Shown here piece by piece: positions 1 through 6,914 of a stretch of DNA of 9,788 bases. How positions within the stretch are numbered: position 1 is the first letter of the stretch; each line of letters begins with the position of its first letter. The notes beneath the pieces are model-generated. The model worked only from the letters and a program-made list of their open reading frames with translations, had not been told where the DNA came from and searched no databases. The translations under genes and the position numbers were made by a program. This DNA is from CAYNFT01 sp964396535 (GTDB taxonomy: Bacteria > Chloroflexota > Dehalococcoidia > Dehalococcoidales > UBA2162): contig CAYNFT010000080.1 of the NCBI GenBank assembly GCA_964396535.1, positions 1-9,788 of the forward strand, written 5' to 3'.

Positions 1-1179
1 CACACGATAAAGAGAACCGGCTTTATCATTATGACCCTTATCGTGCCAATCAGAGCCCTCCTGACCATAGGAATTGGCCAGCTCATATCAGCGAGCGTTA
101 AGTTACCGGAAGTTGAAACAACCACCATCGGGTATATTGATGAAATCGGCGGGTTCGACCAGTATACCACTCAGGGGCATATAGAGCTGGTCCGCTACGA
201 TACGCAAGATGAGGCAAAGGCCGCCATGCTCAGGGACGACGTTTCGGAATATCTCGTCATTTCATCGCCTTATACATCAATGGGGGTAATCGACCGGTAT
301 ACCCTGGAAAAACAGCTGGAGACGCCCCCCGCCACCCAGGCTGCCATTAAGAGATTCCTCACGAGTAATATATTATCGGGGAAAGTGCCTCAGGAGACTA
401 TTGCCCTCGTCGACGCCCCGTTGCAACTGGCGATAACCAGGCTTACTGAAACCGGCGCCGTGGCTACCGAGCAGGGTGGGTTCGGGAATCTTATCATTCC
501 CGGCATTTTCAGCTTGCTACTGGCCCTCTCACTGAACTTTTTTTCCAGTTACCTGGTGCAGGGATTGGGAGAGGAGAAAGAGAGCCGCCTTATCGAGGTA
601 TTGTTATCCTCCGTTACTACCCGGCAGCTACTCACCGGTAAGGTTTTAGGGCTGGGCGCCGCCGGGCTGGTGCAGGTGGTCGTCTGGCTGGTCTCGGCAC
701 CACTCCTGCTGAACCTGGCCTCATCCACTTTCGGCGGTTTTTTCAGTACGATACAAATACCGGCTAACTTCCTCATTCTGGGGATAGTCTATTTCATCCT
801 GGGTTATTTATTATTCGCCGCGCTTTCGGCAGGTGTCGGCGCCATCAGCCCCAACGCCCGGGAAGGACAACAGCTGTCTCTGATCTATTCACTTCTCGCC
901 ATTTCACCCCTATGGTTATCATCTTTACTATTTTTATTCCCGAAGAGTCCAATCTGGACAGTTCTGACCATTTTCCCTATCACGGCTCCTGTGGAAGCGA
1001 TGCTAAGACTGGGCGTGAGTGACATTGCTGCCTGGGAACTGGCTGCCAGTATAGCGGTGCTGGTACTCTCCATCATTGTGGTTTTATTATTGGCAATCAA
1101 GGTTTTTAGGACTTATTTACTTATGTATGGGAAAAGACCTAATTTAGGAGAAATCATCCACAACCTCAGGATCGGATAG
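1..1179 (+). CDS. ABC-2 type transporter permease, NatB-like (5' end outside window)
   Basis: This is the membrane subunit of an ABC exporter, which would work with a separate ATPase that is not in the window. The frame is open from base 1 through the first ATG at 31, and the residues before it (KRTGFIIMTLIVP) belong to the first transmembrane helix, so the true start lies upstream. Numbering from that ATG, residues about 25-145 form the large extracytoplasmic loop typical of NatB/YhaP-like permeases. They are followed by about six hydrophobic segments (about 153-178, 203-228, 244-268, 280-304, 308-330 and 338-360). The cytoplasmic motif EEKESRLIEVLLSS followed by LLTGKVLG (about 181-208) is the family signature. 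The C-terminal tail is short and basic. The substrate cannot be told; sodium, drugs or peptides are all possible. Family call secure, substrate unknown. Confidence 0.88.
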   Translation, partial: HTIKRTGFIIMTLIVPIRALLTIGIGQLISASVKLPEVETTTIGYIDEIGGFDQYTTQGHIELVRYDTQDEAKAAMLRDDVSEYLVISSPYTSMGVIDRYTLEKQLETPPATQAAIKRFLTSNILSGKVPQETIALVDAPLQLAITRLTETGAVATEQGGFGNLIIPGIFSLLLALSLNFFSSYLVQGLGEEKESRLIEVLLSSVTTRQLLTGKVLGLGAAGLVQVVVWLVSAPLLLNLASSTFGGFFSTIQIPANFLILGIVYFILGYLLFAALSAGVGAISPNAREGQQLSLIYSLLAISPLWLSSLLFLFPKSPIWTVLTIFPITAPVEAMLRLGVSDIAAWELAASIAVLVLSIIVVLLLAIKVFRTYLLMYGKRPNLGEIIHNLRIG

Positions 1180-1299
1180 TCTGTGTAGGCTGAAAACCAA
1201 CTCAAAGGTTAAGGTTCTACCTATCGTACAGTACCGGCCACCATGTCACAAAATGAGTGTTTGTTAAATCCTGGACATTTGTAACTACGTAAAGACAAA

Positions 1300-1337
1300 G
1301 TTCCGAAACAGACGAAGTACTTCGTCTGTTTCGGAAC
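1300..1337. repeat. Perfect 38-bp palindrome between convergent genes
   Basis: The left arm GTTCCGAAACAGACGAAGT (1300-1318) is followed directly by its exact reverse complement (1319-1337) with no spacer. It lies between the 3' end of the permease and the 3' end of the ester cyclase pseudogene, so a bidirectional transcription stop is the simplest role. The only T-run on the plus strand (1352-1356) starts 14 bases beyond the stem, which is too far for a textbook intrinsic terminator. The minus strand has no T-run after the stem. Confidence 0.8.
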
Positions 1338-1375
1338 GCACATTCTCTTGCCTTTTTATAGTCAGGTGATATGTA

Positions 1376-1795
1376 TCAACTACTGCTAGGAGGCAAGGGC
1401 GGATTGATACCCAGATTCTGGTATAGTCCGAGCATATCCATCAGACACTACCACTCCGCAACTTTACCGTGTTCAAACCGGCTGATGTAATATTCTGCGA
1501 GTATAAATGTCTTGCCGGTTGGGGGCACTCCCATTATTGGCACCGTATGCTTATTTTCATGGCTAACCCGGAAGGCTATTTTATCTCCTTCGGCAACCAT
1601 GTCATCAATCGTGGTATTGGGGAATACTCCCATTCCGAGACAGAGTTGTTTATATCCTTCCTTGTCCATATCGGGCATACCGACGCCATGCCTGATAAAT
1701 TCTTTCGATAAATACTCGTCGAATACACTCAGGTCACCTTTACTCAGACCGCTAAAAAATTACATTATTACCTCTTTGTTTCTTTCTATTGACAT
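1376..1795 (-). pseudogene. SnoaL-like ester cyclase, broken by two in-frame stop codons
   Basis: Reading from ATG at 1795, the frame gives MSIERNKEVIM, a TAA (codon 12, 1762-1760), then FFSGLSKGDLSVFDEYLSKE and on through MGVPPTGKTF and ISRFEHGKVAEW. It meets a TAG (codon 116, 1450-1448) and continues as CLMDMLGLYQNLGINPP to TGA at 1376. Ignoring the two stops, the product is 139 residues, the normal size for the SnoaL/ester cyclase fold. These proteins have a cone-shaped alpha+beta barrel, and many members have no known substrate. GVPPTGK and the DMLGLxQxLG C-terminus are family hallmarks. An excellent ribosome site (AGGAGG, 1808-1803) sits 7 bases before the ATG, so translation would start and stop after 11 residues. 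No frameshift is present, which suggests recent inactivation. Confidence 0.82.
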
Positions 1796-1802
1796 GATAA
1801 GA

Positions 1803-1808
1803 CCTCCT
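1803..1808 (-). promoter_or_regulatory. Ribosome binding site of the ester cyclase pseudogene
   Basis: AGGAGG on the minus strand with 7 bases to ATG 1795 fixes the original start. It shows that the TAA at codon 12 lies inside the gene and not in its leader. Confidence 0.75.
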
Positions 1809-2128
1809 TTTTTTACTATTTCGATACTCTACTTGTACCTCTTGATTTCAGCTTAACAGATACAGGTCTGGATTCAACAAGCAGGGGATGGTATATGGTT
1901 AGCGTTGTGGTTAGCACATTTGCTGGATTCAGCGCGAGTCTTGTAAATCCGGCAACTTTGCTATACACTTAGGGATACACTATTGCATCGTAAGCGGGAG
2001 ACATACGTAAAGGGGAACAATCTGAATGACCAGGCAGGCGAGTATATCATGAAAGAAACAAGACGATTAAAGATAGGCAGAGTACTACTGGATTGTTGCC
2101 GAAAATGGTGATAGCAGATAATCTAACA

Positions 2129-2160
2129 GTAAAATAGAATCAGTTAGCTAATCACTAACT
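2129..2160 (-). terminator. Possible weak terminator after the gdh unit
   Basis: On the minus strand AGTTAG, a 7-base loop and CTAACT (2160-2142) form a 6-bp stem, followed by the T-rich GATTCTATTTTAC. It lies just after the stop of the small cysteine-rich gene. The stem is AT-rich and the T-run is interrupted, so this is only a candidate. Confidence 0.3.
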
Positions 2161-2166
2161 TAATAC

Positions 2167-2322
2167 TTATTTAATTCCAGCAGGTTGTTTGGCCATTTCT
2201 TCTATTGCACTTTCAAGTTTTTCCACTTTTTGTAGAATAGCTAGAAGTACACAATCCATTTTTTTGTCACAAAACTGGCAGTTACTCAGGTAACATCCTT
2301 CATTCAATGGACAATCAGTCAT
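2167..2322 (-). CDS. 51-aa cysteine-rich small protein, function unknown
   Basis: This short gene starts at ATG 2322 behind a strong ribosome site (AGGAGGGAG, five bases from the ATG) and ends at TAA 2167. The product has two parts. Residues 1-24 carry five cysteines spaced C4-x5-C10-x4-C15-x2-C18-x5-C24, including the CQFC pair. Residues 25-46 look like a single amphipathic or coiled-coil helix (VLLAILQKVEKLESAIEEMAKQ). The cysteine pattern suggests binding of zinc or an iron-sulfur cluster. That is inference only, as I do not recognise the family. It lies 56 bases downstream of gdhA on the same strand with no terminator seen between, so it is probably co-transcribed with glutamate dehydrogenase. 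Confidence 0.7.
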   Translation of the reverse strand: MTDCPLNEGCYLSNCQFCDKKMDCVLLAILQKVEKLESAIEEMAKQPAGIK

Positions 2323-2378
2323 CTCTCCCTCCTAAACATTAGAATGTCCCTCATGTCTCGACCCGACCTACTGATAGG

Positions 2379-3635
2379 CTAAACCCAGCCGCGGATTTTC
2401 ATTGCCTCTACTACGCGTTCGACAGCTCGTACGTATGCTGCCTGTCGCATGTTTATCTTGTATTCCTGGCTGGTGCTCAGTACAGAATGATACGCAGCGG
2501 TCATTTTTTTATCCAAACGCTCGTAGACTTCTGATTCTTCCCAGCAGCACTTAGAGAAATTCTGAACCATCTCAAAATACGAAACTGTTACACCACCGGC
2601 ATTGCATAAGAAATCAGGTATTAAATGGACGCCGTTGTCACAAAGTATGTCATCGGCTTCCGGTGTGGTCGGACCATTAGCCAATTCGGCAACAATCTTG
2701 GCTTTGACGTTGGGAGCATTATGTTCAGTAATAACATTTTCTATAGCGGCCGGTATAAGTATGTCTACATCAAGTTCCAAAAGCTCATCTGGGGAAATAT
2801 ATTCCACATCTCGTAAGGCACAAACTGAACCATTATCGGCCTTACATGTAAAAGCTGCCTCTGGGTCGATACCTGATTGGCAGTATATTGCACCTTTGCT
2901 GTCACATAGAGCTATAATCTTTGACCCGAAGAGTTCACTGCATAATCGAGCCGCATGGTATCCGGCATTGCCGTAACCCTGCACAGCAACAGTGACTTTG
3001 CTTAGGTCTATTCCTATTGTCTTGGCAGCTTCCCGGATAGTGTACATTCCGCCGCGAGCAGTGGCATCACCTCGTCCCGGAGAGCCGCCGATAGATAGAG
3101 GCTTTCCGGTAATAACGCCAAACTGGGGCTTTCCCGCTATGACTGAATACTCGTCCATCATCCAGGCCATCATCTGCGGGGTAGTATAAACATCGGGCGC
3201 CGGCACGTCTTTTTCAGGACCAATTAGCTGGAATACGCTACGTACGTACCCTCTACTTAAACGTTCCAGTTCAGACATAGACATCTCTTTAGGATTGCAG
3301 ATTACACCCCCTTTGGCTCCTCCCAGTGGTAAATCAAGCAGAGCGCATTTCCATGTCATCCAGGAAGCCAGAGCTCGAACGGTATCTATTGTTTCCTCAG
3401 GATGGAATCGAATACCCCCCTTGGTTATGCCCCGGGCATCATTATAATGAACCCGGAATCCCTGGAATATTTTGATAGAGCCGTCATCCATACGGATTGG
3501 AAACGATACGTGGAGTTCTCGCATCGGAGTTTTAAGTATCTCGGTTATTTCAGGTGCCAAATTAAGAATCTTAGCGCAACTGTCAATCTGTTTTTTGGCA
3601 TTCTCAAACGGGTTTACCTTTGTCATAATTACCAT
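2379..3635 (-). CDS. gdhA: Glu/Leu/Phe/Val-type dehydrogenase, probably glutamate dehydrogenase
   Basis: Catalyses reversible oxidative deamination of glutamate to 2-oxoglutarate and ammonium with NAD(P); cytoplasmic, normally hexameric. At 418 residues it is full length for the short bacterial/archaeal class. The N-terminal domain (about 33-170) has the substrate and catalytic lysines in TKGGIRFHPE (K72), WKCALLDLP (K96) and GGAKGG (K108), and the catalytic Asp in PAPDVYT (D148). The Rossmann domain has GYGNAG (220-225), and PDFLCNAGGVTVSYFE (340-355) is typical. I call it glutamate dehydrogenase rather than leucine or phenylalanine dehydrogenase from its length and these motifs; coenzyme preference is not resolved. 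ATG 3635 is chosen because AGGAGG lies 8 bases upstream. It follows the nrpR-like gene by 84 bases on the same strand and is the obvious candidate for its control. Confidence 0.93.
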   Translation of the reverse strand: MVIMTKVNPFENAKKQIDSCAKILNLAPEITEILKTPMRELHVSFPIRMDDGSIKIFQGFRVHYNDARGITKGGIRFHPEETIDTVRALASWMTWKCALLDLPLGGAKGGVICNPKEMSMSELERLSRGYVRSVFQLIGPEKDVPAPDVYTTPQMMAWMMDEYSVIAGKPQFGVITGKPLSIGGSPGRGDATARGGMYTIREAAKTIGIDLSKVTVAVQGYGNAGYHAARLCSELFGSKIIALCDSKGAIYCQSGIDPEAAFTCKADNGSVCALRDVEYISPDELLELDVDILIPAAIENVITEHNAPNVKAKIVAELANGPTTPEADDILCDNGVHLIPDFLCNAGGVTVSYFEMVQNFSKCCWEESEVYERLDKKMTAAYHSVLSTSQEYKINMRQAAYVRAVERVVEAMKIRGWV

Positions 3636-3719
3636 TTTTCTATCCTCCTAATTCCGCTTAAAACAGTTCTTCTCTCCAGATTCTTGCTATTTTAATGAAA
3701 CACTATCTGCATAAAGGTG

Positions 3720-4814
3720 TCATTTATAAGTCTGTAGTAATTCCTTACGGGGGTGCCCTTTTCTTTTCGATATAATTTGGTTATTATCGTTCTCATTTCC
3801 CCAAATCTTATTTTTATCATCCAAAAGCGAGTCAACTTTCACTAGTTCTTTGTACTCAACAAGAATGCTCATAGCATGATTTTCGCTCTCTATTCCAGCC
3901 TCCCGAGCTGCTGCCACAGGGTTCATACCGCCAATCAGGATAACACCAATTCGATTAAGGTCTACAGGGATTTCACAAACCGGCTCGCTCACGTTACCCA
4001 TTAAAAAGAGTCCTCCCAGCCCAGCTCTCTTGAGTTTTTGTGTAACTTCCTCAGCTATAGGACGGCAGATAGCCGGTATCTCTCGGAAATTTGCCAGTAT
4101 TTCACCGTTGCCATTCTCCACCACCTGTGTAACAGAGGTCATATTAGCTTTGATAAATACTTCTGAAGGGTCCAAAGAACTGCCAGCATAGTGGATGAGC
4201 TCAGAGAAGCGGAAACTTTGATGATTTCGTATCTGCAGTATGCCGCCAAACCGTGAGTCTACAGGCACACCAGCCTTGAGTAAGGCACCATTTACTACAA
4301 CGCTACAGACTGTGGCTAGTGCTATTTTCCCCTGCGGAACAATTGTCTCACCGATGGATTCTCCTTCATTAGCCACGGCTACCAGGTCGCTAACGCAAAG
4401 TCCGGCCTGGAAAACAGGTTTCATTATCCGTAGAGATTTCTTGAAATTTTCTTTCGGGAAGAAGGAAACGTTAACCGGTATGTTGCCTGTGCGTTTATCC
4501 CAATCAAAGTTGGTTTGAAAGGCTAGTAGCTCAATCCTTGATATGGCAAAGCCAACCTTATCAGCAACTAGAGCTCTTTTCACTTCTTCCAAACCAAGCT
4601 CAGTAATCACTCTGCCATCCCTCCCTACCAGCCGGGTTAGCCCCCTTTCATCCATGAGTTTTAAATGATATCTCACCGCCCGCTCACCCAGTTCAACGCC
4701 GAGGTCTTTTAAACTTCGGGCAATAACTCTGGCACCCAGCACCTCCTGAGAGATGCTCAGCACCTTCAGGATGGAACATATTTTCCGCTCAACGTCATGC
4801 GTATCAAAACTCAT
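3720..4814 (-). CDS. nrpR: NrpR-like transcriptional regulator (winged helix + NrpR/DUF128 domain)
   Basis: A DNA-binding regulator whose archaeal relatives repress nitrogen-assimilation genes and release DNA when 2-oxoglutarate binds. Numbered from an alternative TTG at 4820 (366 aa), residues about 10-82 form a winged helix (KICSILKVLSISQEVLGARVIARSLKDLG, then RAVRYHLKLMDERGL and the wing GRDGRVITELG). Residues about 93-325 form one NrpR sensory domain (SFFPKENF, NEGESIGETIVPQGKIALATVCS, SRFGGILQI, GLFLMGNVSEPVCEIPVDLNRIGVILIGGMNPVAAAREAGI). A charged tail of about 40 residues follows, which I do not recognise. I prefer ATG 4814 because TTG 4820 adds only two residues; neither start has a clear Shine-Dalgarno site. 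Its own promoter is covered by palindromes, which suggests autoregulation. Family call strong; the bacterial target set is inferred from gdhA next door. Confidence 0.88.
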   Translation of the reverse strand: MSFDTHDVERKICSILKVLSISQEVLGARVIARSLKDLGVELGERAVRYHLKLMDERGLTRLVGRDGRVITELGLEEVKRALVADKVGFAISRIELLAFQTNFDWDKRTGNIPVNVSFFPKENFKKSLRIMKPVFQAGLCVSDLVAVANEGESIGETIVPQGKIALATVCSVVVNGALLKAGVPVDSRFGGILQIRNHQSFRFSELIHYAGSSLDPSEVFIKANMTSVTQVVENGNGEILANFREIPAICRPIAEEVTQKLKRAGLGGLFLMGNVSEPVCEIPVDLNRIGVILIGGMNPVAAAREAGIESENHAMSILVEYKELVKVDSLLDDKNKIWGNENDNNQIISKRKGHPRKELLQTYK

Positions 4815-4831
4815 AAGCAAAAGACACGGCA

Positions 4832-4846
4832 GTAACTTACCGTTAC
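4832..4846. promoter_or_regulatory. Second GTAAC/GTTAC inverted repeat, near the nrpR transcription start
   Basis: GTAAC-TTACC-GTTAC repeats the half-sites seen in the core of the larger palindrome upstream (GTAAC-ACT-GTTAC), with a 5-base instead of a 3-base spacer. It falls at or just after the predicted transcription start of the nrpR-like gene, a typical place for a repressor site. Confidence 0.45.
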
Positions 4847-4851
4847 CCTAC

Positions 4852-4879
4852 TATATAGTAGAAGAAAGAATGTTGTCAA
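4852..4879 (-). promoter_or_regulatory. Predicted promoter of the nrpR-like gene
   Basis: On the minus strand the -35 box is TTGACA (4879-4874), a perfect consensus match. A 16-base spacer separates it from TATATA (4857-4852) as the -10. The -10 sits inside a 14-bp perfect palindrome (CTACTATATAGTAG, 4848-4861). Transcription would start near 4845, giving a leader of about 30 bases. Confidence 0.6.
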
Positions 4880-4907
4880 TATGTAACACTGTTACAAATT
4901 GACAACA
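4871..4907. promoter_or_regulatory. 37-bp near-perfect palindrome over the nrpR -35 box, probable operator
   Basis: The left arm TGTTGTCAATATGTAAC (4871-4887) and right arm GTTACAAATTGACAACA (4891-4907) are reverse complements except at one position, around the 3-base centre ACT. The core TGTAACACTGTTACA is a perfect 15-bp palindrome. The outer part overlaps the TTGACA -35 box, so a bound protein would block RNA polymerase. It is not the GGAA-N6-TTCC operator described for archaeal NrpR. Confidence 0.65.
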
Positions 4908-4917
4908 ATAACTAATT

Positions 4918-4950
4918 AAAAAAACGGATTCTGGCACACAATTGAGAATC
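4918..4950 (-). terminator. Intrinsic terminator of the kinase/response-regulator operon
   Basis: On the minus strand GATTCT (4950-4945), a 12-base loop and AGAATC (4932-4927) form a stem, followed two bases later by seven T (4924-4918). It lies about 33 bases after the response-regulator stop. It separates that operon from the nrpR promoter. The stem is only 6 bp, so strength is uncertain. Confidence 0.55.
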
Positions 4951-4982
4951 ATACAAGGTTTGCTAATACAGAGAAATCAACT

Positions 4983-5663
4983 CTAGCTCTTAAGCATGTA
5001 ACCCTGGCAGCGCTTGTTGATTATCATATTAGGCGGGCTATCCTGTAATTTCTTACGGAGGCGACGGACGTATATTCTTATATTTTCAGTTTTACCTGAA
5101 TAATCTTTCCCCCAGACTTCGTCCATGATCCTGTTATACGGGACAGTCTTATCTTTGTTTTTAACTAGGAGGACGAGGAGACGATATTCGCTGGGAGTTA
5201 GCTTGACCAGACGGTTATCAACCTGCACTTTTTGATTTACAAAGTCAATTTTAAGGCGCTCGTTTACTTTATTATTGTGATTACCTTTAAAAGGTATTAA
5301 TTCAGTTCGACGAAGGACTGCTCTCACCCGTGCCAATAAGGTCATGTAATTGAAGGGTTTAATAATATAGTCATCAGCACCGGTTTCAAGACCTTTTAGC
5401 ATATCTTCATCGTCTGCTCTGACAGTGAGGATAATAACCGGAACTGTTGAGAATTCTCGAATTTGCTTTAATACGTCGAAGCCACTTATGTCAGGAAGAT
5501 TCAGGTCAAGGATAATAATATCGGGTGACTCTTTCCTAACTAGGTTAACGCCCTTTCCCCCCATCGTACTGGATACCAGTTTCACGTCTGGCCAGCGAAA
5601 CTCGAAGGCGACATTTATCGCATCAATTATACTTTTTTCATCCTCTATTACTAGTGCTTTCAT
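4983..5663 (-). CDS. OmpR/PhoB-family response regulator
   Basis: The 226-residue two-domain DNA-binding partner of the histidine kinase encoded just upstream. The receiver domain (about 1-119) has the acidic pair E7/D8, phospho-acceptor D53 in IILDLNLPD, switch residue T80 in VIILTV, and K102 in YIIKPF. All are present, so it should be phosphorylatable. The winged-helix output domain (about 133-225) has KLTPSEYRLLVLLVKNK and the recognition-helix region ENIRIYVRRLRKKL, followed by the wing hairpin residues QGYML. KdpE is the closest-looking named type, but no kdp genes are present, so no symbol is given. Its start lies 15 bases after the kinase stop, with a weak AGGA ribosome site, which indicates co-transcription. 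The target genes are not evident; the nrpR-gdh unit downstream is one candidate. Confidence 0.92.
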   Translation of the reverse strand: MKALVIEDEKSIIDAINVAFEFRWPDVKLVSSTMGGKGVNLVRKESPDIIILDLNLPDISGFDVLKQIREFSTVPVIILTVRADDEDMLKGLETGADDYIIKPFNYMTLLARVRAVLRRTELIPFKGNHNNKVNERLKIDFVNQKVQVDNRLVKLTPSEYRLLVLLVKNKDKTVPYNRIMDEVWGKDYSGKTENIRIYVRRLRKKLQDSPPNMIINKRCQGYMLKS

Positions 5664-5678
5664 GATATCTTGTTCCTG

Positions 5679-6914
5679 CTATTTCCCTTGCCTAGCTTCT
5701 TGTAGTAAAGGTAGTGTGAAGGAAAAAATAGTCCCCCTACCCGGCTGGCTCTTAGCCCAGATTTTACCTCCGTGAAGCTCCACCAATAACTTGCATAAGG
5801 CTAGACCAATACCCAGACCACCAGAACGCTCACCAGGATAATTCATCTGATATCCTGATTCAAAAAGGTGCTTTTGCTTATGCTCGGCAATGCCCGGGCC
5901 CCGGTCCTTAACTTCCACTGTCACGTAGGCGGATTTAGCGGTAGCTCTAATGGTAACCCTGCCGCCTTCTGCAGCGTATTTAAAGGCATTATTAAGCAGG
6001 TTAAGCATAATCTGCCTAACTCTTACAGCGTCTGCATATACCTCAGGAAGCGATTCCTGTAATTGTAGATTGATAGTTACACCATGCTGCTGGGCGAGAG
6101 CCTGTGTTTCCTCAACCAATGCCAGCAACAATTCCCTAAGGTTTAGAGGTTTCAAATCAATTTCGAGTATGCCAATCTCGCCCCTGACCACGTCATGGAG
6201 CTCATCAATTCGATTATTTAGACTGTTGGCACCTTCCCAGACATACCGGGTTAATTTACCCAGTTTTTTATCACTCTCTTCCTCAAGCAGTAGCTGACTG
6301 GTAGCCACAAGTGAAGTCAACGGTGTCTTTAACTCATGTATTAGGTTTCTAGTGAAGTCAATTCTGCCCTGCATTTCTGCTTGCAGCCTCTCACGCAGTT
6401 TTTTCTCCTCTTCGTACAAAGATTGCAGACTTTGTTCTGCGGATTTGTGTTCAATGATGTGCCCAAGTCTTTCAGCTACCACGTGGATTAAGTTTCTTTC
6501 CTCTTTAAGAAATGGGCCCTCATCGCTGTCTGGTTTTTCTTCCAGGTAATATACCTCAATCACGCCGTATTTCTTACCGCTCACTATTACTTCCTCTGCC
6601 TGTTTCCAAGCAGTCTCCCGGAAGTTTGCCGTTTGGATTTGTCGATTTCTAATCTTGATACGGGCACAGGTGGCCTCAGGATATTGCCATGATGGGGGAA
6701 TCAGATTAACGACAGCTTGGAGTATTTCATCGACTGATGTATTTCTTTCTTCTACCAGTCTGGAAATGCCATATAGACAGTTGAGCTCCTTGATCCGCTC
6801 GCTCAGCTTATGGTTCAACTCATACAGGTCAGATTCACTGACATAGTTAGTAGTTGCAGTGCTGTTCTCCACACCAGTAACGACCGTTTTACCGTTTTTT
6901 ACCCTGTCACTCAT
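5679..6914 (-). CDS. Soluble sensor histidine kinase
   Basis: This 411-residue kinase has no transmembrane segment or signal peptide, so it should sense a cytoplasmic signal or work through a partner. Residues about 24-48 look like a short coiled coil (SDLYELNHKLSERIKELNCLYGISRLVEE). Residues about 60-155 resemble a divergent GAF-like sensor, and 157-184 form a second charged helix leading into the HisKA domain. The phospho-acceptor is H193 in NLIHELKTPLTSL. The ATPase domain has the N box LNLLNNAFKYA (304-314), G1 box DRGPG (337-341), and G2 box GGLGIGLAL (365-373). All catalytic motifs are intact. It forms a two-gene operon with the response regulator that follows. The ligand cannot be inferred; the sensor contains few cysteines and no clear haem or PAS signature. 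Confidence 0.92.
   Translation of the reverse strand: MSDRVKNGKTVVTGVENSTATTNYVSESDLYELNHKLSERIKELNCLYGISRLVEERNTSVDEILQAVVNLIPPSWQYPEATCARIKIRNRQIQTANFRETAWKQAEEVIVSGKKYGVIEVYYLEEKPDSDEGPFLKEERNLIHVVAERLGHIIEHKSAEQSLQSLYEEEKKLRERLQAEMQGRIDFTRNLIHELKTPLTSLVATSQLLLEEESDKKLGKLTRYVWEGANSLNNRIDELHDVVRGEIGILEIDLKPLNLRELLLALVEETQALAQQHGVTINLQLQESLPEVYADAVRVRQIMLNLLNNAFKYAAEGGRVTIRATAKSAYVTVEVKDRGPGIAEHKQKHLFESGYQMNYPGERSGGLGIGLALCKLLVELHGGKIWAKSQPGRGTIFSFTLPLLQEARQGK

Larger units (their letters stand above)
1796..2166. other. Non-coding stretch, no gene recognised
   Basis: No reading frame here combines a start, a ribosome site and a recognisable product. A plus-strand frame running to TGA at about 2102 (ending MKETRRLKIGRVLLDCCRKW) is short and unlike anything I recognise; it may be a remnant. 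Short imperfect direct repeats occur near 1895-1935 (TGGTTAGC twice; CTGGATTCA near 1867 and again near 1923). The stretch should hold the old promoter of the ester cyclase and the transcript end of the gdh unit. Confidence 0.5.

Noticed and set aside
1448..1795. Recoding of TAA/TAG as sense codons to explain the internal stops
   Set aside because: Intact genes here end with TAG (permease, gdhA, response regulator, kinase), TAA (cysteine-rich protein) and TGA (nrpR, PfpI), so all three serve as normal stops.
1950..2102. Plus-strand frame ending MKETRRLKIGRVLLDCCRKW
   Set aside because: Short, with no ribosome site at a sensible distance and no recognisable family; not called as a gene.
2280..2296. 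GTTAC-TCAG-GTAAC inverted repeat resembling the nrpR operator half-sites
   Set aside because: It lies in the coding sequence of the cysteine-rich protein and the half-sites are in the opposite order, so it probably reflects codon choice.
2791..2815. GGAA-ATATA-TTCC, close to the archaeal NrpR operator
   Set aside because: The spacer is 5 instead of 6 bases and the site lies deep inside gdhA coding sequence; no such site is present upstream of gdhA or nrpR.
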